Made by a program: the position numbers and the translations under genes. A stretch of 64,000 bases of DNA from Phallusia mammillata (Eukaryota > Chordata > Ascidiacea > Phlebobranchia > Ascidiidae): positions 1-64,000 of the forward strand of contig QLIY01000688.1 of the NCBI GenBank assembly GCA_003260075.1, written 5' to 3'. Below the pieces are notes generated by a model. The model saw only the letters and a program-made list of their open reading frames with translations, did no database searches and was not told the DNA's origin. Shown in pieces: positions 10,360-22,900 of the stretch (position 1 is its first letter; every line of letters starts with the position of its first letter).

Positions 10360-10538
10360 CAGTGGTGGGTTCATTCGGTTCGCACCGGTTCTATAGAACC
10401 GTCTCACGAAATTTTATCAGATCAATGAATCAGTTAGCATTACTGGTTACTGTCAATGGACCCATTGTAACAGAACCTGCTGAAAAATATGACTTTTGTA
10501 ATAGAGCCGGCTGACAAAAAATTTGAATCCCACCACTG
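10360..10538. mobile_element. MITE, CAGTGGTGGG family, perfect target duplication
   Basis: Starts CAGTGGTGGGTTC and ends GAATCCCACCACTG, flanked by exact duplications attattcc at 10352-10359 and 10539-10546. Internal sequence matches 5272-5449. It lies downstream of the RETREG polyadenylation signal. Confidence 0.88.
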
Positions 10539-10827
10539 ATTATTCCCCAGTATTTTGCACATGTATTGTGGATTTTTGATATGCTTGGTGATGTAAATTT
10601 AATATTANTCTATAGAACCGTCTCACGAAATTTTATCAGATCAATGAATCAGTTAGCATTACTGGTTACTGTCAATGGACCCATTGTAACAGAACCTGCT
10701 GAAAAATATGATATTTGTAATAGAGCCGGCTGACAAAAAATTTGAATCCCACCACTGATTATTCCCCAGTATTTTGCACATGTATTGTGGATTTTTGATA
10801 TGCTTGGTGATGTAAATTTAATATTAT
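10390..10827. repeat. Near-identical direct duplication around a single N
   Basis: About 218 bases ending at 10607 recur from 10609 onward with about one difference (gacttttg versus gatatttg), separated by the single N at 10608. The copy includes most of the MITE and its 3' flank. It is best read as overlapping contigs or haplotypes that were not merged. Confidence 0.85.
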
Positions 10828-10909
10828 CAGCCTTTCACTTATCATGCTGTCCAAAATACAATCGGCTGCTTTGCAATGGTTTTGATTCAATCCATTATAG
10901 GCCAAATTT

Positions 10910-11110
10910 GCCCTAAGGTTGCCTAGTGGTTAGCTCAACCATCTTGTGATTAGAAGGTTGGGGGTTCTAATCCTGTCTCGGCAGCTTGTTTTTTCCAGAG
11001 CTAGAAACATCAGCAGAATAGTTTGTTGAATTTACCTGAAGTCCCCAACTCCCTAGGGCAAAAAAGTCATTTAACACACTTGCAATAAAAAAGTGACAGC
11101 ACTACTGGTG
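10910..11110 (+). mobile_element. tRNA-derived SINE candidate
   Basis: The head carries Pol III promoter-like boxes: an A box tagctcaacca (10931-10941) and a B box GGTTCTAATCC (10963-10973), one mismatch from GGTTCRANNCC. The tRNA-like part is followed by an unrelated body (tttttccagagctagaaacatc) and a short A-rich stretch. It does not fold as a clean tRNA by eye, and I see no second copy in this window. Confidence 0.5.
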
Positions 11111-12412
11111 AGTGTTCTGCATAAAATACAGTGAAGAAATGCAAATTATTGACATTTTAGATTACCGAGTCATTGTGGTACACAGAAGTACCAATACTCA
11201 TTACTGTTGTTCTAGTTACTAGAATCTAGTAGGTTAAACAAATGCTTTGCAAGAGTCAAGAAAGAAAGCGACCTGGTGAAGAATAAAAAAAGAAAGTAAC
11301 CTAGTGAAGAGCTTAATATAAAGTGTGCATATGTGTTGTGACATTGAAATTCAAGAGTAAAGTAGTATTTTGCGTATAGAACAGCAATATTCAAGGCCAA
11401 TTTTCTGGTTCTAGTTTTTGGTTTGGTGTCATTTCAGTCTTTGTTTTACCCAAAAGAACACAGTCTACCAGACTTATAAAAATGTAACCAAACGAACAAC
11501 AAGAAAAGTATGTAATCAAATGTTTTACTATTTGTTTTGCGAGTTTTCGATAATTGGACTTAGTATCAAGTTTGGGCTATTTGAAACCCAGTTGGAAAGA
11601 AAATCAAGTAAAATAAAAGTGTTTTATCGTTCGTGTCCGAAATTTCTAAGTTTGTGCAATAAAAATGTATACTAACCTGTTACAAAAACACAACGAACCT
11701 TGAAAAAGTTTCAATCTATAGTCAGTTTCTTCTTGTTCGGTCAAGACCAAAAACGCGCAATTGCAAACGACAAAACATTGCAGTTCGTATATTTAGATGC
11801 ACGCTCATCCGATTTTTCTCCCAATTCAATATGTCGCGTAAATGAGTTTGTTGTTTCATTAACTTGTGTTTGAAATGTGCACGGCTGCTTTCTGAAATGT
11901 GCACAAGGCGAAAAAAAGTGTTAAACAAGCAGATAAACGTAAAATTGGAGGAGTTTGTGCATGAATGCCATTTGATTTTAAATTTCAAAATCAAAAACAA
12001 GGAAAGTGTCTTTAAGATAAAAGATTTACCATAATGTCTCTTCGTTTCTTTGCAGTCAGCTTGTCTTGTATAACAATTGGACATTTTTTTTGTTTAGTTA
12101 GCTGCTATTAAGCATAGTGGAGAAAAGCATATTAGCAAACTTTTACCTAACTTGTTTTTGTTTAAAATTTATTTAAAATAGTTTGTAAACCAATAATTCC
12201 ATAAAAAAGCATATGGTTTTAATTTTAGATTATACCGGTCTGTACATACTGTAATAGTGTTTTAAGAAAACATTAATCATGAAAGTGATAGTGTAAATCT
12301 GCTCTTGTTTGGGATCGGGATATTCTGCCTGGTAAATTTTTTGTTGTTTTGGTCGTGGATTTTGTATTGCCGGTGCTTCGTACTTTGTTGTTAAAACCAG
12401 ACAATTTCGAAA

Positions 12413-15400
12413 ATGGACCAGGACACAGTATTATTGCTGACCAGAGAACAGGTATAATTTAATGTTTTATTTTGATCTCACAGTTCGACCATGTTTTAAG
12501 GGTCAATATACATTTAAAGTTAATTTTAATGGTGAAAATAGCGGCCCAAATGGACATAAAACGCGACATTCTGATTTTTCAAAAGTTTTGGGAAGTTAAT
12601 TTTATGCAAAGATTTTGTGTCAATAATGTTGTTTATCTTCTCTTAATATGTATATATATAGATTTTTTTAAGTGTATTTCTACTAGTGATGGGACGGGTA
12701 CCCGGTACTCGGTATCGATGGTATCGAACGATTTCAGTGGTATCGATACTCGTACTCGGTATCGAAATATTTTGCCTCAGTTTTCGATACCAACGTGCGA
12801 GTACCAAAGGCTGAGTTACACCATAAGAATACGGGCAACTTTATGCCAATATTTGCTTCGGACAGCACAATTGGAAAAAAGTTCCGCCAGTTTACGTATA
12901 TCTTTTTCGCTGTCACGTGGAGATTACATTTTTCGGAATGTGTGTGTGCACGACTGTACCCCGACCATGGCAGATAAATTAACCAGTGATATACAACTAA
13001 GTACCACACTACACCTAAGTACTCGGTAATTGTACTCGGTACTCGGTATCGAAGGTATATACATGTGGTACTCGTACTCGGTATCGGTACTCGCTTCAAA
13101 ACCTGGTATCGTCCCATCACTAATTTCTACATTTGAACATACATGAAAATTTATTTATCTTAACCTTCTTTGCAGAAGTAACTTGGGGCCACAATGTATT
13201 TGAAATACAAACTTTGCATTAACAAGCCACTAAATGTAATTATATATATTTTATCTAGGATATGAAAAATCGCATGAATGGTGGGGAAAAGCTTATTGAG
13301 TTTCTGAGCACAACTGACGATGACCTTTCTGTGTGGTCAAATATTGATAAGATTGTTGATGCCTTGTCAAATTACTGGGTCAGCTCTAGCAATTTCAAGG
13401 TGAAGATGCTGATAGGATTAACAGTCTAACAAAAAAAACACTATTCCTGTGATAGCAAACATATCATTTAATTTTTTGTTCAATTGAAACTGATATTAGT
13501 GTGTTGATGCAAATATGCTCATAGGTTATGTTAGATTTGGGTTAGAGTAAAATTTGCAGTAGATTGTTATTGTTTACTGCTATTTGTATGTTTTATCTCT
13601 TAGTATCATTGCAAAAACTGTAAAAGAAACTTTGTTTTAAAGGAGTTGTTTTTATTAGAACCGACATACAAATCCAGATTTAAAAGTACCCAATGAAATG
13701 AACTGCTTTGCCAAAATAAATCACAACAAATAAAACTAACAGATACATACAGTGTTTTATCACTGGTATACATCACAGCCAGTCTGCAGAACATGGCAGT
13801 TCCCGACGAGATCTCGTGCGTGCAGGAACTATATGTCCCGCATGCACGACCCATAAGTTCGCGTGCAAGACCAATTTTAGCAGGCGCAAAGCAAGTAAAA
13901 GAGGTCAAGACAGCCTAATTAAATGCCTATAGTGCAACATTTTTGCGTGCAGACCCCAAATCTTGGCGTGCAAAAGTTGTAAAAAAAAATCATGCATGCA
14001 GCTGCCACACTCTGCAGACTGGCATCACAGGATTGTAGCAGTATGTAACATATGAATAATTTGCATTACACAGGTTGCCCTACTCGGTTTGGACATTCTA
14101 AGCTTGCTTGTTGAAAGGCTGCAACGTGAATTTCAACAGCATTACATTTTAAGTAAGCACTTTAGAGTAATCCAGTAGTGCAGTGACCTTGTTTGAGTGT
14201 AATTACTTAGTAATTAGCAGTGGACCCTTTGACACTGACATAGCTATTGTTTGCAATTGCAGTTGTTTACTTTATGCCTGTACATAATAAAATATTTTAC
14301 AAGGTCTTACACCTGAAAACAGTACAAATTCCTTTTTTGTCATGATGTATTTTTCTTTAAATTTTTGTGTTTTTTGCCCTCAAACATTGTTTTTTTATAA
14401 TTTGGTAGCACATCAATAGATAATTTTAATTGTTCTGATATCACATATGTTACTTTCAGTTCAAAATGCCTTGGTTGATCGCCTTGGTGACCAAAAAGAT
14501 CAAGTTCGTGATGCCAGTGTTACTCTTCTTACTAACATTATGGAAGTGGCTTGTTCACCTCAAGTAATATTATTATGGGCTGTATAGTATTTTCAGTTTT
14601 TTTTCAGAAATATATATATACATATTTTTGTAAAATCTAATGATGAAAATTCTCTGGATTTTTTAGCTTTTATATTGTGTTGGCATTTACTGCTACAACT
14701 AATAAACCAGTGTTATATTTGATAATGGTGCATTTTTATTGCAAGATTTTACATTCAATACACACTTTATTGTTTGACTATTAACCGCAGGTTACACATT
14801 AACATTATACAGTGTGTGTGTGGACATTGACATTCTTATCGCCCATAAACGCACCTAAATATAAGTTATTATTATATTTGCAGTTTATTTTTGAAAAACT
14901 ATCTCCGGCATTCTCCCATAAAGTGTGGAGGGTCCGAGAGGGAGTTTGTCGACTTCTAGTGGCAACAATTAATCGATTCGGGGCAAAGTCTCTGTATTTG
15001 AGTAGATTGTTGCCTCATGTTTGCAAACTTTTGAGTGATCCCCATTCTCAGGTAGGTCTTGCACATTGCTGAAAAAATACCTTAACAATTATATATTCTT
15101 AAACATCCCTTTGGAAACATATCAATATTACTGGTATGCCAATATCGTTTTGATTTTTTTATGATTAAAATTTCCAATTTTTAGAAGGCCTACTGTGTTA
15201 TCCATGTCTGCAAAGATATGTTTTTGTGCTTTTTGCTACAAACAACTGCTGTAGGAATATTACTACCTACGTTGGTGGTTTCCTAAATCCAACCAAATAC
15301 TTTATTATCCACAATTACTAATTTGCCAGCAAGTCGCACCTCTGTGCCATCTGTCACCCTACTGTGCCCGATTGTAAAATAACAGTTTCAAAGGCGCCAT

Positions 15401-16989
15401 GCCCTTGGGGTAACTTTGTTTTGGTGACAAATTCCCTGAGGTTTGAATATTCTAAGGCCATAAATGGTCCACTGTTCCTTTTTCATCAATAATTTATTTT
15501 TCTGCACGGTGGTGACACTACCATGCATCACACATCATTTTGAGAGCTATAAATCTTTTTTACCTGTTTTAATTTGCAAATTTCAACCATCTATTACACT
15601 AACTAGTTAAAAAGGTGCAAAACTGTGAATAGCTCGATAATACGGAGGATTTAAACTTTAATTTGTTCAAAAGGATTTAGTTGTGCCCAACTCTATTATC
15701 AGACTATGTTTTTGTCAGATTTAATAGTGCTATAGTAGCGATTTCAATTGTACAAGCATCAGCTGTGGAGCTTTTGCCAGCGCTAACAATTGAAAGTGAT
15801 TATTGGTTGAGTCTGGAGAGGCGTTGTGGCCTTTGTTGCCTGCCTTGGATTCCTCTCCCTAACTCTCCTCGGTCTTTGGTCAACAATAGTACACACATAC
15901 CAATAGCATCTCGTTGAAACATGCCCCACTGGATCGAAAGTTTAAATCCTAACCACAAACATTAATATCTGGACTGCTATTTAAAGTGGTAAAATAGCTA
16001 ACTTATATATATACGTTAATATTTTCAGTGTTTACAATGTAGATGTATTTCTTATGACTAACTAGACAAACATAAATAGGTGCAACTTAATGCTTTTTAC
16101 CACATTCTTGTGACAGATATATAAGTCTTGCACTGCAGAACAATTGAAATCTGTAAAAACAAATATTTATTCAGCAAAGCCTTTACCTTTTCGTGTCCTT
16201 TACGCTTTTTCGAAGGGACAGTAATGAGTGGCATGTAAACTGAACAAACTTATGTGACCACTTGTTTTCTTTGTCTCTATTTGTCAAGCATGTTTGATTA
16301 TTTGCATTATGTTGTTGGTCAAGGTTCGGGACAGTGCCATGTCGACAATCGTGGAAATATATCGTCATGTTGGAGAAAAAGTCAGACAGGACCTTGCCAA
16401 GAAAAACTTACCTCCTGCCAGGTTGCCAATTATTTTATTTAATATATTAATATTCTACATTAAACACAGCAAACACATTTATGCTGTATTATTTCCCTCT
16501 TCCTACATTCAAGTATATATTGCCAGAAAGTTTTTTCCTCATTTTTGGCTTGGATGCAATGTTGGACTAGTTTAGCAACTGCTTTGGTTTGCAAATGCTT
16601 TTCATGATTTTCCCAATTTTATGCTCATTAGTAGCAGATGGTGAAAGGGAAAAATGTTGTGTAGATTTACATAATGGTATGGGTTAGCATCAATCCTAGC
16701 AGCATCTGTCATTTTTTTTCAACTACAATGTATAGCAATCCAAAATAAACAAACAAAAAAAACTTTTGAAATTTATTTGTTAGTACCACCCTTGTATATA
16801 TATGTGTGTGTGAACTAAAATGCAGGTCATGTCTATAGTGTTATTTTTTCGCTTATAATTCGTGTACCTTACAACATAATACATAATATAATGAATTATT
16901 TTCGTTTTATCTCTGCAGGTTAAATGCGTTATATGATAAGTTTGATGAGTTCTTAAGGTCAGGAGACATGGTCGTGGCGTCAGACACTG
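12413..16989 (+). CDS. CLASP: CLASP exons 1-7, first TOG region
   Basis: Exons: 12413-12451, 13259-13399, 14074-14152, 14460-14563, 14884-15051, 16324-16421, 16919-16989. Together they encode residues 1-233, a HEAT-repeat TOG array. Recognisable segments include SNYWVSSSNFK, VDRLGDQKDQVRDAS, WRVREGVCRLLVATI, LLPHVCKLLSDPHSQVRDSA and EIYRHVGEKVRQDL, each closely matching the first TOG of vertebrate CLASP. Exon 1 contributes only 13 residues before an intron that carries a 439-bp MITE. The 1.27-kb intron before exon 6 contains an open frame (15681-15917) with no recognised domain. Confidence 0.9.
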
Positions 16990-19900
16990 GTAAGCATGAA
17001 ATACAGCAGTTCCTGCCCTAATTAGCACACCACAACAGATGCTAAATCATTGATTTTGTCTGCCCCTTATGGGAAAAGACTGGCTTACCAAGAACAAGAT
17101 TTCTAAATTTTTATTCATGTTCAATTTTGTTTGTAGATTTTTTCAGTTCCTTTTTATTCTGCCATTTTATAAAAAAAGTATTTTTGCAATCAACATATTG
17201 CATTGTTAATAAACAAGTTTTTTCAGTTCCTCGAAAAGGTTGGAAAAGAAGTTATTTAAGTATACGTTGCTGTGTATAGTTGCCACACATCACAATTCTG
17301 TTTGTTTTTTAAGCACTTTCAACAATTTTTTTAAGTAGTTTTAGCATTTTTGAAGTGTTTTTCCCCCCCCCCTACGTTGCTGTGTATAGTTGCCACACAT
17401 CACAATTCTGTTTGTTTTTTGGACTATTTAATTTTTACCACAATTTAAGTAGAACATTAAAGCACTTTAAACAATTTTTTTGAGTAGTTTTAGCATTTTT
17501 GAAGTGTTTTTGTGTGTGTAATAGCACCACCACCTTTTGCTGTATTACTCACTATACGTTTGTTAAAACAGATTTATATTGGCCTTCAAACACATTGGTT
17601 TTGGAATTTAAACACAGTTTAATCTGTTTCATGTTGATGTAGTGATTTTTTTTATCATACTTATTAGTTTTCTATTTCTTGTGTTTCTATTTGTTTTCAG
17701 CGTGTAATATTTGATAGTAAAAGTGGGTAACCTTTCAAACACTAAAAACATACTTTATTAGCAACTTGGACAAATACAAAACTATCACAGAGCTTCTGTA
17801 TTGTGAATTCATTATATTGCACTGATATTCACAAACAAAAGCAATTGTTAAAACTTTGCAATAGATTTGACTATCTACAAACTTATGACAACTTTTATCC
17901 ATGTTTGGTAAAATCAGATTTTAATCACAACACTTTTACCTAGCTTCTCTTGCGAGTTCCACGGGTAGTTTTGATTCGGCCGATTCCCCGTCATCAGCTG
18001 GCTTGATGCGACCACCTCTAACCACAATTGTTGCGAATAACAACAATAGTCGTAACATCCCAGCGAGAGTTACCTTAAGTGCGGTAGATGGTAAGTTTGT
18101 GTGGTATTCAAGAGACCTTATCACATTCCTTGTTACAAAGTAGTTTTTGCTGTCCACCTATTTGGTTTAAGCTACTTTTTGCTAACAATGGTACATAGGG
18201 TCCTGTTGTACACTTTCAAGTGTATGTAAGAGATAACAAGCCTATTTTTTAGTTTATTGTTGAAAATATAAGGTTGTGTAAAATGGTTGGATGTATGGAA
18301 TGCTTAAAGGCTTATTGTTAAAAAGAACGTGTATGGCCAAATTAGATAAATCTAAATAGGTTTAAAACCCATATCATTCAGTATATATATTACATAAATG
18401 TCAGTTACATATTGTAACTTGTTGCCATTGTTTTGTGTTGTACTACCCCCCCCCCTAGATAAATCTAAATAGGTTTAAAACCCATATCATTCAGTATATA
18501 TATATATTACATAAATGTCAGTTACATATTGTAACTTGTTGACATTGTTTTGTGTTGTACTAAAGCACAATGTATACATGTGGTATGTTTTGTGGTCCTA
18601 TGGTACAGTAAGAGGTTAAGAGACTTTTTTTAGTTTGGTGTTAAATAAATCAAAATCTCGTATCATTCAGTATAATACATATTTTAACTTGTTAACATTG
18701 TTTTGTGTTGTACTACAAACACAATGTATACATATGACATGTATTTGTGTATCCTTTGTTACACTTTTGCTCAGAGTTCATATTTTCTACTGTATGGGTT
18801 ACCTAAAGTTTATTTAAAGCAATGGTTTATTCCCAGGACCAACGAGATCATCAAGTAGTCAACCTCGAAGGTCAGTTGCCACTGCTCAACCAAGAATGTC
18901 AACTGTAACACGCTCCAATGCAGGTGATGATTTGATGTGTATTGACACCTTCTTTGGTGTTTGAACAGGGTGTCCTTTTAGCTTGTTTGCTTTCACATAA
19001 CTTATGTATTTAGATCTGAAATTCAAACACTTTTTTTCTGTCACTAAAACTAAATTTCTATTAAAAATTTTGTGTGTGATTTTATGGTGTGTAATTACCC
19101 AACAGTTCATTGTGTACAGTTTACACTGCAGCTAAAGTTAACTTTTAAACTATCAATTTCATTAAGTTTTTTTTAAAGCAATGATTTGACTGCACTCAAT
19201 TTCTTGAAAAAATGATACTTTTGCAATTGGTGTCACTTCAAAACCTGACAGTCATGTCCTTATCTAATGTGTATTGTTTGTTTAAATTAGGGGTCGGCAA
19301 CCTTTTTCCAAAAAATTTATTGTGGACCGGCCTTCAAAAACAAAATATTTAGCAATTAAAATGCATAAATTAGTTTATCATCACTGGGATACATTAGCAA
19401 AATGTGTTAAAGCATTTAACCTGAAAAATTATACAGCCATGTAACGAATTTAAATAATACTTATGAAGTTAGCATTCAATGTGTTAATGTTTTTTTTTAC
19501 AACTATTTAATCCAGGAGCTATTGATGAGGATTCGTTCTCCCGAGACTTTGAAAACAACCTGCCGACAGTTCGAATCTTCAGTGCAAGGGACCTCAGTGA
19601 ACAAATATCGAAAATTCGTGCTACTTTATCCAATGAGCAGAAGGACTGGGAGGAAAGGACAAAAGCTGTAAGTAAAAAAAAATACTAAAAAGTTAAAACA
19701 TTTTTCTCTAATATCTTGCATGTAGGGTTAGCTTTAAAATTATACCGAACAGCTAGAGCAGTAATTCATATACTAGTGCACCGCAAGAGACTTCCAAGTG
19801 GTGCAAAGTATTCTTTGTTTTCTGGTGTTTTAAGACCTGATGATAAAATACAGACATGCACAAACTCATTTTTCAAAGCTCATTTTTTCTTTATGTGTAA

Positions 19901-22900
19901 TAAAAAACAATTTGAATCATCTAAATGAAGTTGCAAATTAACTTTCTTTTGACAACTTTTGTGTAGTTGGCTTGCAAAGTGTGCAGCAAAAGAAAATTGA
20001 ATTTGTTAATGTGCCACATACTTGAAAAGTTTGAACCGCGGAGCTAGAGTATCCCATTTTAGTACTGTAACACTTTTTAAAACTAAAGATCTCTTAGCAG
20101 TACTGAAGTCATGTTGTAAAGTCATTGCAAATGAATAATCGTAAATAAAATAACTTGACATACATAAGGGTTAGAAACATATTTGCTAACATGAAACTAC
20201 AATTACCATTGCTTATATGTCCAATTGTTAAGCTCAAAACACTGAGAGCTGTGATAGTCGCTGGAGGGGTGGAGTATGATGCATTCTACCAACATCTTCG
20301 TGAGTTGGAGCCTGCTCTTCAGATCAATGCTAAAGATCTTCGCTCACAAGTGGTCAAAGAAACCTGTGTCACTATTGGGTAAGTCACTTGAAGTTAGTAT
20401 AGATGTAGTAAATATGTATTCGATTTAGGTGCTCTTTTAATGCTTGTATCTAATGCAGTGACTCCAAAACTTTATGTATCAATGGCCACTATCATAAATT
20501 TGCTAGGTTTATATACCAGGATGTGAAAGGTACCTAGTGCTAATGTAAAAGCATAAAGCCAATAAATGATAAGTTGCAGATGGTGCACACTGTTTCAACA
20601 CATATGGTCTCATTAATGCTGCTGGTGACAAGCGCTAGGCCCACACTGTCTGCAGCTTCCCTAATGCCATTTTTACAATCCAGCTGTACATTTGTTGAAT
20701 GTTAAATTGTTGTCTAATGATTTTTGTGGTTTAGAGGGTTATTAAGTTTAGTAAAAACCTGTAGAGTTATACATTGTGTTTATGGTCCCTTCAATCCTTT
20801 AGAGCAGTGGTTCTTAACCTTTTTTCCTTGCTGCACCCCTTTCAAATCACTAACCAATTTTCGCACCCCCTTTCAAATCACTAACCAATTTTCGCTCCCC
20901 CTTCTGTAATTGCTTAAATAGAATAGACCTAACCAACCTTAATGATTCAGCATCCCCGCACCCCCTAGGAACAGTTCTCGCACCCCTTGGGGGTGCGTGC
21001 ACCCCAGGTTAAGAACCCCTGCTTTAGAGTTTAGATGCTCCCCTTGGGTGTTCATGTTCTGAAGGGTCAAAATTACTTCTGTAACCTTATGTTGGGTTTT
21101 AGTATCTTTGTCTTACCTAAATTTTGCCTAATGTTGGCCAGAACTTGTTTTACAACCGTAACTCACAATAAAGCATTAAAAGAAAGCAATCGCACAACAC
21201 TTGTATCCATATCTGGAGTAACTAAATCGTTTAACAGTTTGACTTTTTAACAATGTTAAATGTTATATATATCGCTCATAAAAGTTTTGTTGTGTTACAG
21301 GTTTCTTTCCACTCGTTTACAAAACCAGTTTGAGCACTGTGCTTGTGTCTTATTGCCCACTCTGTTTACCCTCATTGCCAACTCAGCAAAGATTATGTCC
21401 AGTTCCAGCATCATGTCATTGAGAACTATCTTTCAGGTAAGTTGTATACTAGTACCGTTGGTTGCATATCAGTGGTATGCAAGTACATTGATTTCAGTTT
21501 ATGCACAATATCTTTAATGACAAAAAACAGTGGATATAAATTAATAACTGGGATCACCACTAAAGCATTTTTGCAGACCAGCGATCACTGCACACTCATA
21601 TATAAATCATAGTACTTAATGTATTCTATTTGAATAAGATACTGACGATACCCCCCCCCCAGAAAACACGCTGGTTGACGAGATAAGGCGATATAAACAC
21701 AAACAAACAGTTTGTTTGTGTTAATATACAAGTTGCCTTGTTTCCTCCCTCCGGCCGCGCACCTGTAATGTATTTTTTCTTTTTCTTGTCTGTTCGCTTT
21801 TTTGATGCGGTAGTGGTTCACTCGGTGCGTTGGTTGCCGCTGCAGCTTGAGTAACGTTTTTTAACGTTTTTTACACTTTTATTAGTAGGTCTTTTATGCA
21901 TACTGTTTTCATTAATTTTTTATGAATCTCTCTGCTTGTTCGTAGATACTGACGATGCTGTAATAGCGAAATATATACATATCTTTAAAACCAAAGGGTG
22001 AACGACTAAGTGATTTGTCGGAACTTACATCTACTTAATGTATTTCAGTTAATTGCATAAAACGTTTTTGATATTGATTTGCGAATAACCAGTACCATTT
22101 CTGTACATGTATATGGCCATATGTTTTGCTGAACCCTAGTGTTGTAACAAAGCTAGTGTCGGAATTTTTCAAGGCCTTCATGCCTACCAATAGAAACTCG
22201 ATGTGTAATATATATCAGTGCTTGACCAAATTGTTCATGTACCCAAAATAGTTAACAAAGGTATTAATGTATGTGATGGGGTCAGTCACTTTAAACAACA
22301 CATTTGTCATAAATCCAAAATGTTCTATATTGTTACTAAACTTTTTTGATATGTTTTAGCTGTTTAGTTTTGAGCTATAATCTTTGCGTTCCCAAATGAG
22401 GCATGGAATTCGGTTTTTCAAGTTTTAAACTATCCCTTCTATCAGTCGAATCACATTAAAAACCTGTTAAAACAGCGAATTAACAAAATCAGTCTAGTAT
22501 CACAGCCAAAATTAGAAAAATGATTAATTGGCAGAACAAAAAGATGTAAACTGTTTTACATAGCTAACAAAAGTACAACAAAGACTATCTGCTTTAATGG
22601 TGCGTTTGCTGCATCTACTATGTACAGTCATGTTTTCTGACATCATATTTAAAATTGCTAATGTTCGGTGTATTATGATGTCATTTATCATGAGTTTTAA
22701 TTTATCAACACCATTGTCCCTGAGTTAGTGTCAGTGTCATAGAAAGTTTTTACTATACATGATTGTATCTCCAGGAGATGTTTTAGGTTTTTATTTTCAC
22801 AAGTATACATTTTAAGCCATCCACAACATTTGCATTCATTTTAAAGAAGTATATTGATTGTATGTTTTTTTGTAATATGTATCTTGAGTTTATTCCGACC

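Larger units (their letters stand above)
9658..12412. other. RETREG 3' UTR and CLASP upstream region
   Basis: AATAAA at 10061-10066 is a good polyadenylation signal for RETREG. Beyond it lie a MITE (10360-10538), a false duplication around the N at 10608, a tRNA-derived SINE candidate (10910-11110), and about 1.3 kb upstream of the CLASP start with no recognised gene. A 120-residue minus-strand frame at 11722-12084 has no recognisable domain. Confidence 0.5.

Noticed and set aside
10910-10985. A functional tRNA gene
   Set aside because: Box B is present, but I cannot form a clean cloverleaf with acceptor stem; a SINE head is more likely.
20155-20232. Upstream extension of CLASP exon 11 from the ATG at 20191
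   Set aside because: The extra residues match nothing in CLASP; homology begins at the AG at 20231-20232, where the phase fits.
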